Source: Punica granatum (Eukaryota; Streptophyta; Magnoliopsida; Myrtales; Lythraceae). From it: DNA of 64,000 bases. The notes under the pieces are model-generated. The model was not told where the DNA came from. It saw nothing but the letters and a program-made list of their open reading frames with translations, and did no database searches. The stretch lies in assembly GCF_007655135.1 (NCBI RefSeq), contig NC_045130.1, forward strand, positions 38,250,605-38,314,604, read 5' to 3'. Shown piece by piece: positions 25,169-37,300 of this stretch; position 1 is the first letter of the stretch; each line of letters opens with the position of its first letter. The position numbers were made by a program, and so were the translations under genes.

Positions 25169-28100
25169 TTAATGTGTACTTTCAGGAGATTGATGTATCC
25201 GACTTAAATTTGCCATCTTAGACTCATTAGGCATCACTGCCTCCTGGAGGCCCTCATCACAAGAACCATCATCAACAACTAAAGGAGGACTTACTGCAGT
25301 ATTACCAGAATCAGCTCGGGCATCGATGAGAACTTCATCATCACCCACCAACTGTACAGCACCATCAACCGGTCCTTCAGATTCATTCTGAAAGTGAGCA
25401 TCAGTAGAAGGCGGGACCTCCTCCCTATCGCCAGGAATCACTAGACACTCCTTATCGCTGCAAATCATCGGACACTCCTCGGTTTTCCGCTCAGCAGGAG
25501 AACTTGCTATGAGTGTCTCCACTTTCATCTCATCGGCCATGATGGGCAAGTCAGGCACTTCCCCATCAACATCTTGCGACACCTCATCTTTTTTCTGCCC
25601 GCTCATAACATGATCTTGTTCGTCTACTTTTTCTCCATTAATTGAAGAGTCCTTGCCGAGGGATCCCAAATTAACCAGGGGAACACTGCTCCAAGGTTCA
25701 AGCCTCTGCTTTCTGTAATGGTTGATCGCTTTCTGCAGAAGCAATGAAACATAAAATTGGTCAATACATCACGAGATGACAATAAGTTAGACAGCTCAAG
25801 CCATTAATCCGTTAAATAGACCAAATAAATACGAACTAAATGGAAGTCTTCAACATCTGCCTTCACCATTTCAAATACCTGGAAAACAGAATCATCTATA
25901 GCAGGGAATACAGAAACCCTCAACGAGCCGTCCGAGATTACTTTGATGACTTTTCCATGGCCCTATCATATGAAGAGAGAACCATTAAATCAATCAATGC
26001 GAATAAATGACTAGATTCGGATAAAGAGAAATGGCAGAGATATTCACTACCTCAAAATTTGTGTGCACACCAGGGTTGTCATCGCCAGTAGAAGCTTGTT
26101 CCCCACCCAGCAAGGTCAGACATCGCTTATACAGCTCGGGATCAGCAAGCTCAGCTGAAAGGTCGAGCTTGGAAAGATAGGCACAGGACAACTGAGCAAA
26201 GGTATCAACTTCTGTTGACTTGGAAGAATCAGTCCCTACATCAATCTCTGTTTTCGGAGCCAGTGACTTGACGATTTCTCTCTCCAAAGAAGGAACCTCC
26301 TGCTCCGCTCCTGAAATCCTACTCTGAACCTTTTTTGGGTGATGGCTATCACCACCAGTAAACCCATGACCCTTTGGGTCGATATCATCTGCTGGAAGCT
26401 GAACGGGATGCTCCTCCTTTTTTGAAGCTGAGGGTAAGTCTGCACTCAAGTCACCATTCTGTCCCTTCCACAGATCTGAGTTGGTCTCCCATCCTCGAAT
26501 ATTCATTAGGTGCCTATTCTGCTCCCAATCCGGACCTTGGAATAGGTGAGGGTCCTCTCTCATGAGACCACCAGTTCCCTCCCACCCATGAAACCGAGGA
26601 TGACCCGAAGCATCAATCATATTCTGCCATCCAATGGGGCGCAGATGCCCAGGAAATCTGTCAGCATCAGCAAGATGATAAGGTAATCCTGACTGATTGA
26701 TATCCATCGGAGGTCTAACACTGAACAGAGGAGGGGCAGGAAAATGAGGCATCATTGCTGGAAAGTTCCCATGAGGAGGGCCATGCTGGAAAGGAATGAA
26801 GCCATTCGACAATGGGGATGACCAGTTTGAGACACCTCTCCAGTTGTTTCCATGCCCTCTTCCAAGATTCGCATCATTGCTTCTCCTGAAATAAACAATT
26901 TCTAGTTAGCTCAACAGAAAAGGACATCTTTAGTTTAGCTCTGTTATCGTCTTTAGAAGAATCCAGAAGAGATGAGGACAGACCTGGGAGGTTGCGGAGG
27001 AATCAGACAAGAATTGCCAGGACCTGATTTACTGTTAAAGGATGAATCTGCTTGAGAAGACTCATCTACTGCAGGTCTCCCCATAGACATCTCCCGACTC
27101 AGTCTGCCTTCAGCAACAGGGTAATCTCTTCCATCAATCGAACCACCGCTCCTCCTTCCAGTTTCTTCAGAATCGAGATTCCGCCTGACACCCTGTCGAC
27201 TGGTGTGCCTACTGCGATCAAGACTGGTCGACGAGGGAGACCTCTCAGTCAAGCCCCTGGGTGATGCTTTGGAGCCTGATGACCTTTCAGCTGAAAATTC
27301 CCCAAAATGGCCATCTTCCAATTTGTTGTGTTTATCAAAAGGTGAATATTTTGAGCCTCTATCTGCAGGTCCAGAGAAACCAGCTGATTCTCTAGGAGAG
27401 ATTGCCCTGGACCTCATTTCTTTCGAAGAATCCCGATACTTAGGGTCTTCTTCTTTATCATGCCTGCATTTTGAAGATTTATTCCAACATCAAAATTTAA
27501 TCAAAACGTGGTAATCAGTTGCTAAAACATGCTTACTAACCAATTCCGCTACAAAGAACAGAAACATGACTCCCCAATAATATAAACGTTCATGCAATAC
27601 CTGCATTCATCTATTCCACCATGCGAACTAGAAGCTGGAGAGGTTCTACTTCTACTACTAGCCGGAAAATTCTCGAGATGGACTTGACGTGGCTGAGATC
27701 TACCCCTATCATCTGCCTCACCTCTGGTGCTGCTCAAAGATCTCTTCTCCATGTTGGAGGTCCGAACTTTACTCTCTCTCAATTTATCATAATAATCATC
27801 ACGATCATCAGGAGATCTTTTCTTTCCCCTGTGATCCTTGTACCTAATACTCCGGTCATCATAATCTCTGTCTCTGTCACGATCATGGTCACGATCCCTT
27901 TCCTGATCACGATCTCTTTCCTTCCCATGTTCCCAGTCACGCTCTCTTTCTTTCTCACGGACAGAAGCACGGTCTCTTTCACGGTCTTGAACCCATTCTC
28001 GATCCCGATCCCGATCTCCATCACGGTCACGATCCCAATCAGGATCGTGGTCATGATCCCGTTCCCTGTCCCGATCGCTGTCCCTGTCCCGATCCCTATC

Positions 28101-31100
28101 ACGCTCCCGGTCCCTATTACGATCACGGTCACGACTAGGCTCGACGTCGCGATCAGTGTCATGAGGCTTAGATTTTTTTGATCGAGTTTCTGCATTATCT
28201 TTTTCATCTCGCAAGTACTTCTCACTAGATCTGCTTCCATTACGATCTTTAGCAGTGTAATCATCTTTCTGCTTCTCATATCGGTTCTTGGAATCTTTAT
28301 CCACTTCATCACGATACTTATCTCTATGGCGTTCATCCCTCAACTTTTCATCCTTTTGCTTCCCCCCTCTGGTAGCATCATCCCCAGAATATGCATGTCT
28401 ATCCTTGTTATCTTCAATATCGTACTGATACTTGCCTCCATCATCAAAACTCTCCCTCCTCTTCCGAGTTCGCCTCTCAGAAATATTCTCAGTTTCAGAA
28501 ATTGCCGCTGCCCTTGAATCTGAAAAAATAAATGCATTGAGAAACTGAAGATATGGATACTGCTATTTTGAGATAAACAATGCCAGAGTAAGTTTCACAC
28601 ACAAATAGACAAGCCATCATTTCCTCATGAAAGATGAGGCAGTAGGAGAAACCTTCATTGTGAGTTGAGCACAAATCTATTGACATATTTACAAGATCCA
28701 TACGAAAATATAATAAATTCATAAGCAGTAACAGATATCAAATAAACAGCTATTTTACTATTTACCTCGATATATTCATTCTACTATCTAATCCCATCAA
28801 TCAGATAATTCAGCTGAGATTTTCAAAGTATGAGCATCTGCAGATGAAGAACTGAGACATTAAGATGTCCGAATTTTAGAACAGACTCTTCCAAGGTATG
28901 AGCATCTACAGCCTAGACATGAAGGATAAATGCAGTTGAAAGTACATGAAACACGCATGAGGATATCACCATCACTTATGCATTTTCATTTGTTGGAATT
29001 ACTTTACTCTTCAATGAAAAACCAAGAGAGAGCTCTTAACAGGAAAGAAGACAAAATCAAAGAAACGCAACATAATTTTTTCCCCCGACATTTTCCATCT
29101 ATTGGCTTTTCAATTGCCAATCTCTTAACCAACATTTTGTTTGGCAGGCTCCCATACAAGTAGAAACGAGAGTATCTACATGGCCCATACTCGTGTAACT
29201 AAAAAGAAATGCCAACAGGCGCACCAGGTCAAACCAAGAAATGATAATATCATCAAATTACCAAAATGAACATGCCTCCAAAAAGATTACCGCATCTCCA
29301 GATAACAAGATCAAGTAGGTCAGGTTCTTCCCTTTTAATGGTAAATATAAATATAAATACATTTGAATGGTAAATAATTCCATCCATCAAAAATGCACTG
29401 AAAACAAGATACAGAGTCTATCATCTATGCTCTAGGAACGTCAAGTCGATCAGTTCAAAACCCTTAGTGAAGTGTCACCAGTATTGACAATTATTAAACT
29501 ATTCAAAAGAATTACAAGATTTCTGATGATCAATATTTCAAAAGAAAAGCATGAAGTCTCAAATACAAAAGAATCCAACTAGTGCAAGAACCTAGAAGCA
29601 ATGCTTTTATACACAGATCTACGCTGTGAAATCCATAGGCCAACTCAATACTCGTGCCAAACACAGCAATTGCTTTCAGCATGAAATTTCCTTGCTCAAA
29701 CCAATATCATAAAACCACTAAATAGATTTTCTAATTGATTATTTTAACCAAATCTACAGAACAATTAATGCAGAATCCCGGCATCAGAACCTTGAAAGCA
29801 AGAGGATTGCTATCCTTGCAATAATTTTCTTCACGAGATACAAGATTATCAAAACCACTAAATTGAGGAGTAAATCAAACTAAATGTCTTCAATTACATC
29901 TGCACAATAACTAAACAAGGGCATATCAATAATGAAAGGTCCAGACATCAAAGGCTCGGGGCCTGTTTCTGTGCAAATATCCAAAAAGCTGAATTAAAGA
30001 TGGTAAACCCGTATCTGACAACTAATCCTGGATAATGGAAAAGAAAATCATAGAACATTGCGAGTCGATTTATATAAAACCCTTCATACCTATTCGTACA
30101 ATAACACTCTTCATGCTCAATTTTCCGACCAGCTTTTACATTTAAAAAGAGCAAATAGATCATTCAAAAAGCTTGATAAGAAGGCATTTAAGTGCCTTGT
30201 CTGTAACAAAGAGCCAGCCACGTCATCTGAACCAGTAAATATCACCATTTCAATGGGGCAACTACCCCCATTTCTCTCTCTGTTTTATTCCTTTTCCTTT
30301 TTTTTCTTTTTCCCTTTTATATACTATAAAACAACGGTCAGTTACCATATAGTCATCATGCCCAGTTTGATGTCGCTCATGTACTGGAAACACGAAAGAA
30401 TTATGACCTAGATCCAGCCCACTCCAGACCCTTAACCCAAGCCACCCCTGATCAAGCTATCGCGAGTTGGTATTTTTACATGAGATATGTATGTTATTAG
30501 AGCCCACACAAATCAACTATTGCAAATCATAACATGAGACATGGATGTTATTACCTAAACAAAAATTTTCCATTTATAATGACAAACAATAAGTAACTTT
30601 CCATACATTTGCAATGCTGGATTCCTAAATATAGGTTTAATCACATCCATCACACAAAAGTTAACCCTCGATGCATCCCCGAGTTCAAGTAGCCTTCTAA
30701 CTCAAAATAAACATAACCTACTCAAACTTGCACAAGAGTGCATTGTTCAGCATCTTATAATATTAGCTCCTAAAGTTAATTGTTATTATTTCTTTCAATT
30801 GTGAAAGCACCCAACAAGTTTGATGTCACATGTTTTTCTTACGCAATAGCATCCAACATTTTTAAAAGTAGTAAATGGTGCAGTTGGTAAGCTCAAGACT
30901 AGCACCGACGCAGTTTCTTATATAAGTTTCTTAAGGACAAAAAAAAAACGTAGAAATTCACCAGCATCTACTCCAAAATGATGAAAGCTTCAAATCAACT
31001 CGGCATACAGAGAAATAATTTTCATTACATTTACCATGTAAATCATAAATTTGCTTCTCAATCATCATTTTCTGATCTAAACATTCAAACACAAAAAATA

Positions 31101-32429
31101 CAACCATAGAATTAAATTTTAAGCTCGTACGAATGAAGCAATCTTGGATGAGATAAATAAAGAACTATCAATTGGACCAGCCAAAAAATGAAGATCCCAG
31201 AAAATTCAAAATGCAACACAGCATTAAAACCACCTAGGGTGAATCATAAAACCAAGTATTGAGTGCTGGACCTCTATAAACAGAGAGGAACCTGAATCTT
31301 AGTGGACTGACAACATTGATGATACAGATTAAGAGCAACTTGGAAATATGTAGACGTGACAGGTAGCGCAATGAGCAAAACACCAGCCACTTGAAGCATA
31401 AATAATAAGTAGTCCATCTGAAATTTAGGAAGAAAGAAGAAAGGAAACAGATACTCATTAAGCCAGAATCTGCCGCCCAAAATGACAACAGACACTAACG
31501 CGACACTATCCCTTTATTTGGATATAAGGAAACAGGTGGAAAGAGAGGGGAGGGGAGGGGAGGGGGGAGTTTATTTTGGGGTTTTCTGAAATTTCTATAC
31601 AAGTTCCCACTCCCCATTTCCTTCAATCCAAACAAAGACATGAATGCTAGATTTCCTTCAATCCAAACAAAGACATGAATGCTAGTGCTACTAATAATCC
31701 GGTGCAAGAACAGAGGGAACTGCACGCACTTTCTGCTATCCGAAGACTCTAAGAACATTCTTTTCTTCTGTTTTGGATATTTAGGAGCCTTGGTTCAAAG
31801 TTCAACTGCTAACAGCAACTCAACAATTCAGCTCAAAGCAGTGCAAGAACAAGAATACGAAATCTCATAGCAAATGCAGAGCTTCACAAATTGATGGCAG
31901 CACAGATACTTGGATTTACTAGCAAACAATGGGTTACCTTACCAGTTGCAATTTCTTGCTTTTCGTCCATTTTCTCAGCCTTCCCTTCCCTCTCTTTCCT
32001 CTCGCTCTCTCTTCCCTCTTTTCGGCTCGATTCTCTGTGCCTCTCACTTTTCCCGCTTCTCCTGGAATCATCACCTTCATCGTCCCGTCTCCTACTCTTG
32101 GACTCGCTCGATGATTTCGCCCTATTGGAGCCCTCGTCATCGCCACCATTCCATCGGTCACTGACTCCGTCACTGAGCTTCTCCTTCCGCCGCTTCGAGG
32201 AGCCGTGGTCCTCGACAGACTCCCCGTTTCCGGAGCCGTACACGTCCTTACTGTCCCTGGACTCGACCCTGCGCTTCTCGCTGAAGCCAGAATCCTTCGA
32301 GACCCTAGCGCCACCGTCCTCTCCCCCGCCCCTCCGATCCCTCGACCCCGACTCGTCATCCGAGTCCGAGAAATCCCTCGCGTCCCTGGAACTGTGCTTG
32401 CTCGATTTGTGCCGGGAGCTCCTCGGCAT
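25169..32429 (-). CDS. HIZ2: HIZ2/ZC3H13-like RD/RE-repeat protein, putative m6A writer component
   Basis: Six exons on the minus strand: 32429-31943, 28519-27601, 27463-26984, 26885-26051, 25962-25879 and 25732-25169; all junctions are GT-AG, giving 1,122 residues. The N-terminus (MPRSSRHKSSKHSSRDARDF) is Ser/Arg/Lys-rich and highly charged. Exon 2 holds long Arg-Asp and Arg-Glu dipeptide runs (about 27.85-28.15 kb). Exon 4 encodes a Pro/His/Trp/Gly-rich region (HGPPHGNFPAMMPHFPAPP, then NIRGWETNSDLW). Next comes a conserved module with ELADPELYKRCLTLLGG and GHGKVIKVISDGSLRVSVFP. The tail is acidic. The match is to the AT5G53440 family, annotated as CCCH-like. From memory, that Arabidopsis protein was reported as HIZ2, a HAKAI-interacting protein and likely counterpart of ZC3H13, acting with the nuclear m6A methyltransferase. 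I see no clear CCCH finger. Intron 1 is 3.4 kb, far longer than any other in the window. Confidence 0.9.
28520..31942 (-). other. Long first intron of the HIZ2-like gene
   Basis: About 3.4 kb, AT-rich, between the donor ACTG|GTAAGG and the acceptor TTTTTTCAG. No exon or nested gene is supported on either strand. It contains a 35-bp tandem duplication (31616-31685), a (G/A)-rich 'aggggagggg' run near 31,540-31,566, and an 'agttggtaagctcaagac' phrase near 30,885 that loosely recalls tRNA-derived repeats. First introns of this size in housekeeping genes often hold enhancing elements; that is inference only. Confidence 0.7.
31616..31685. repeat. 35-bp perfect tandem duplication in intron 1 of the HIZ2-like gene
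   Basis: 31616-31650 is repeated without change at 31651-31685 (unit begins atttccttcaatccaaac and ends gaatgctag). Identity of the two copies points to a recent slip or repair event. Confidence 0.95.
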
Positions 32430-34309
32430 CGTCGCTGCACACTCTCGATAGGGAAAAACCGGACTGAAACAAAAACCCTAATCCCAAGCCACAGGACGGA
32501 GCTCTCGATTGGCAATCCGATGTGACTGAAATGTGAAGTCTTGAACGGAGAGGAATGGGCGCCGAGACCCGAGAGAGGATTGAGCAGATCGAACCTATCG
32601 ATTTGGGGTAAACTGTAGAAAACCCTAATTCGACGGACGTAGCAGCAGAGCAGAGGATGGGACCGTGAGGACACCGGAGATTGGGACCAAAGATGAACAA
32701 AATTACGAGAATGCCGCGGAGGCAGAATAAGAGGGAAGGGCGGGAGTGGATAGGGGAGGGCTTTTGTGTAATTTGAACCGTCACCGAGGGGTAAATAGCG
32801 GCGGGACTTCAACCTTGAGGCGGATAGGACTCGGAGACGACCTCGAGGATAATTCGTGATGTTGTGACGGGTTTGCCCTTGCAGCTTTGAGTTTATTACG
32901 CTACTGGTGCATCAGCCAATGAGATATTGACACGTCAGCCACCATGTCTGACAAACATGTGCATTTTAACCTACGACTGTGTGGAGTGGCGTTCGGTTTT
33001 GCTTTTTGTACCATTGAACCTTCATTCCGCTCGGTAAAGTAGTAACGTTGATCCGTGCACAAATTCTCGAAACAGACCCTCTGTGGTCCCTGGTCCGAAC
33101 CAGTTATGACACTCGATGGTGGGATGCATTATAGTAGAGGGAGCAGCGTCCAATCCAATGGCTCAAACAACATAATCTCTAATGCAATTAATATTGCAAG
33201 TGGCTTTAATTCAGTCATAGCATGTTTCCATTCGATTTACTCTATAATGAACTCATGTCATTTCACATCCAAGATCGTAAATAAGTTTTATGTTATCCAA
33301 TCCAAAGCACAGGTGATTGTTACCAATAGGACTTTTGTATTGAACATTGTTACATCATGAAATCAACACGGAGGAATCCATATACGTCCACTAAACTAAA
33401 CTCGCTCCTTCGACTTACCCTTTTAACCCATTGCGCAAATCTAAAGTATGGATCTAGCAAATATAGTGTCTCGAAGTCATTGGTTGCACTCCCGCGACTC
33501 GCGTACCGCGATCTATCGAATTACCACGAGCAAGGACTGAGCAGCCCAGGAAAGAAACGCGATTGAAATGCATATTACGACTCTTGAGTTGAGTCCCACG
33601 CGATCCAATGACCGGTTCGGAGACTCTTCCGGTCGAGCCAAATATATAGTTTGGCGAGAGCCGAACTGGGACAGGGGAGGTAGGGGACGGTACGTGTGCG
33701 CACGCGGCGGCCTGTGGTGAGTTGACGGCTAGACTGAAAGGGAGAGGGAGATATTTAGTGGCAGGCGGACGGAGACATGAGGCGGGCCTATGGCGGAGCC
33801 GTGCAAGCATCACTTTCCCACGCACTCCTCACAATCCCCCTTCCACTCAACCCCGCCCCCACCCTCCTATAATTTGACTCCAAAATCATCTCTTTCAACT
33901 CCGTCTTCCCTCTTGAACTCCCCCTCCCTTCTCTCTCCCTATCGGCCGGAGCTCCCGGTGAGTCCTCCAGCTCTCAATCCCTCTTTTTTCTTCTTCCCTG
34001 GACTTTTCTTGAACCCGACTCTGATGGCGCTTGACTGCTTGGGAAACGAGGGAAGATGGGTCTCCAGCTGTAACTGAGCTAAAAGCCCATTATTTGTGAT
34101 CATGCTGGGGCTCTGTTCTATCTGTTTTAGCTTATGATTCAATTCGGAAATTACATATTTTAAATCGTTTTGCTGGTCAAAAGTTGAATTAATTTTTCTT
34201 TTTTTTTAGCTCGGAGTTTTGTTTCCTTGAGAAAAATGATGGAGGAGCTGAAAGCTTTGTCGGGCGGAGCAATCTGATGATCGCCGGTTTCCATGCTCTT
34301 AGATAGGTG
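32430..34309. promoter_or_regulatory. Divergent promoter region between the HIZ2-like and PAP14 genes
   Basis: The two start codons are 1.9 kb apart and face away from each other. On the HIZ2 side, telo-boxes AAACCCTA occur at 32473-32480 and 32620-32627 (plus-strand reading). On the PAP14 side, an AATATATAG at 33641-33649 may serve as TATA box; a pyrimidine-rich leader follows at about 33,820-33,955. The middle (about 33.0-33.55 kb) holds no gene. Whether any element serves both genes cannot be told from sequence. Confidence 0.5.
33958..34209 (+). other. Probable 5' UTR intron of the PAP14 gene
   Basis: A strong donor (CCCG|GTGAGT) at 33958 and an acceptor after a T-rich tract (TTTTTTTAG) ending at 34209 bracket a 252-bp intron upstream of the start codon at 34310. 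Removing it also removes a small reading frame starting at 34021. Inferred from splice signals alone. Confidence 0.6.
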
Positions 34310-37300
34310 ATGGCATTGTGCGGCGCCGGTCTGAGTTGGGGCGTGGATGGAGTTGAAGCAGGGTGCTCGAGACGAAATTTGTCGACTGTACTTGTTGGAC
34401 TTGGACCCTCCCGCTCATACTTCAATGGGCGGTCATTGGTTTCGATTCCGAGACAGTTTGGGAAATTATGGTGTTGCTCGTCCGGTAAAAGTGGTTCTGC
34501 CTTGGAATCTAAGGTCGGGCCCGATGCCAAGAATGGTCCATCAGTATCACTGGAGGAGGAACTGGAGCATGTTATGAGGTTCAAGATGTCTGACTTTAAG
34601 GTCCTTAATTCAGTCAGTATTGGCCTCGGTGGACGGGTATGTTCTTCACACGGTGCATTTTCTTTTTGGCTGAATTTTGATATTCTTGGTTCAATCTGCA
34701 CTAACGTTATTAAAGTCTTGTTGCAGGCAGATGAGATGGTATTTGAGGCCATGGTGAAGGATCCTAAGAGGTAAGATACTGTTTGATTTACCATGCTTTT
34801 TAACACACCTCGGATCAATTGCCCAGCGATGACAAATATTTTGTTATTTGGGATTCCAGCCCTTTAAATGACACCAAAGTAGTGCTGCGGCGCCTCACTA
34901 GTGCTCAAGCGAAACGTCGAGGGAAACGAGCAATTGAGGTCAGCAGATGTAGTTGGAACCTTCTACTTTTCTTTTCGATGGTCCGTTGAAAGATTGTTAA
35001 TTAGATGGAAATCCTTATGAACTTCCATAGCTGGAATGTGCTGGCAGGTACTGAAGAAGCTGGTTTGTCGCAAGATCATGTACTATTCCTATTCAATGCA
35101 AGTTCATGGGTACTTGTCATCGTCCAAGGAGAATGGCCATGGCTCATTTACTTTGGTCCATGGGGTAGGTGTTTTTCTCTTTCGAATCAATTCTCATGCC
35201 GTGGCTTCCATAGCTTCAGTCACTCCGCATCACATAGGTTCTGTGCAAGAATCTATGTACAAACTCTAGTTTCCATCCTCAAAATATTTTGAGAATTTGC
35301 ACTACTCGTATCTTCCTCATGCATATAGCTGATGGCATTGATATTCGGTCGCACATATCTTCTTCTCTTTGTCCAGTATCATGGCAGCTTCTCTTTGAGA
35401 CACTGGCTTCAACAATCCGATTGGCTTCCTACTCTAGAAGCTACTCTTGCATTGGATGAAGAGTCTGTTAAACGAGTTGGAGACGATACAATTGGTGGAC
35501 CTGCTGTTTCCCGACAGTCGAGGCTCATCAGAATATTGATGAGGGATCTCTTGATTGGTGTAGGTCCTTTTAAATATATGTACACACACACTGTTTCAGT
35601 TTACTCGTTTATTACCATGCGACGATATCTTTTCTAGACATTTTTTTTTCCGTATGTATTCATCTGCGTATTTATTCTCTGTGGATAATGTGTCAGGTAA
35701 ACTACTTGCACAGCCATGGTCTTGCTCATACAGAGTTGAGGCTGGAGAATCTGCATGTTAGCCCAGTTGATCGGCATATCAAAGTAAGCACAAGCTTATT
35801 TAAATGATTGATTTTCTTATAGAGGAAACCTCTGAGGCCTGATCTGGCATCAGGGTCTTCTGTGTCACTCTATTGCGGTGTACTGTTTGAAATATATATA
35901 TACACACACAACACACTGCAATAAACTCTTATGCATATGTGATATGCAAATAGTTTCCGAAATATTTTCGGCCATAATATTTCTGAAAACAGATGCCTGT
36001 GTGGTTGCAGCTGCTGGAATGTTACACAATGACCTAAACCCTTCGTACCATTGCTGCCTGCCTTTGAGCTACTAAGAGAGCCCAAAATCATTAGCCAGTC
36101 TTTGACAATATTGGTGGTCCTCTCTGGCTGAATCATGTTTGCTATCTAAGCCGTGAATGTTACCAAATTATACGGACAGTTTTAAGTTTATTACTGAATT
36201 TGCTTTAGCAGCCTTGGAAGGAGAAGAATACTCTTTAAGATGGGCTAGGATTTATCATAGTGTGATGGCTGAGAAGAAGTTTGTGTCGCAGATCCACAGA
36301 AGGCTAACTTAGTACCTTATTTCACAAGTGTGTTTTTTTTTTTTGGTGGAGTTTATATATTTTTAGAGTTGCAGATCTGCTCATAAATTTGCCTTTTCTG
36401 AAGGAGCACATAATTTATTAAAGACACTTTTTTGCTTATGAAAAAATGTATTCAGGTTGGGATATTAGGAAATGCAGCAGATTTCTATGAGGAGAGTTTA
36501 AATGTTGGAAATGCGGACAGCGGCATGGACAGGCGGGAGATGATGATTGCTTTTGACATGAGGTAAGAGGTTGACAAAAGCAATTAGAAAACTAAGCACT
36601 TTATGCTATGATTTCCTGAGATTCTTGTGAACTAATTTCATTTCATGCAAAGATGCGTCGGATTTATCATGGCGAAAATGGTGTTGCGGGAGCTCATGGA
36701 TCCATCAATCTTCACGAAGTTCAAATCATTTCTCACAAAGGTATGATATGTGCCACTTTATGCACATCATTTGTATATTCTCGAAACTATAGCTAGATCG
36801 TGAACCCTGTTACTCCATGCAACCAACTGAAATTGCAGTGATAAGTAACTGTGACATTTCATTAGCAGATGTTGATGCATACTTATAAAGACTCTTACTG
36901 TTTCCATGTTTGCACAAGTGCAGGGAAATGATCCTTCATGTCTGCGTGAATATCTTCTGCAAATCCTTAGCAGGAATTCTCCTTCTGGAAGTTGTGGCTT
37001 TCAAGTACGTCTCCTTAAAGTCACACTGCCAGATTTCTTGCTTTTTACTTTCTGTTCAATTTCTTATTTTTTCGGGGTTTTTAATTCACAATCCCGTGCA
37101 GATACTTGATCGCAACTGGGGCGCCGGTTGGAATCTCTTGTCTTTATTGCTTGCAACCAAACCTTCTGAAAGAATTAGGTAAATTATCTTCATGGAGTCT
37201 TAAGACTGAACAGTTTGAAATTTCCTTGATGATGTTTTCATGGTGTGCATAATATATATATACGTATATATGTATATGTATGTATAAGGGCTTACTAGTT

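Noticed and set aside
27621..28336. Long open frames of 185-186 codons antisense to or out of frame with the HIZ2-like gene
   Set aside because: They are shadows of the Arg-Asp codon repeats in exon 2, which remove stops from the other frames.
31891..32525. Plus-strand open frames of up to 186 codons
   Set aside because: Antisense to the Ser/Arg-rich exon 1 of the HIZ2-like gene and to its leader; no independent coding evidence.
34021..34077. Short reading frame upstream of PAP14 starting MALDCLGNEG, resembling the real start MALCG
   Set aside because: It lies within the likely 5' UTR intron and ends quickly; the resemblance is limited to three residues.
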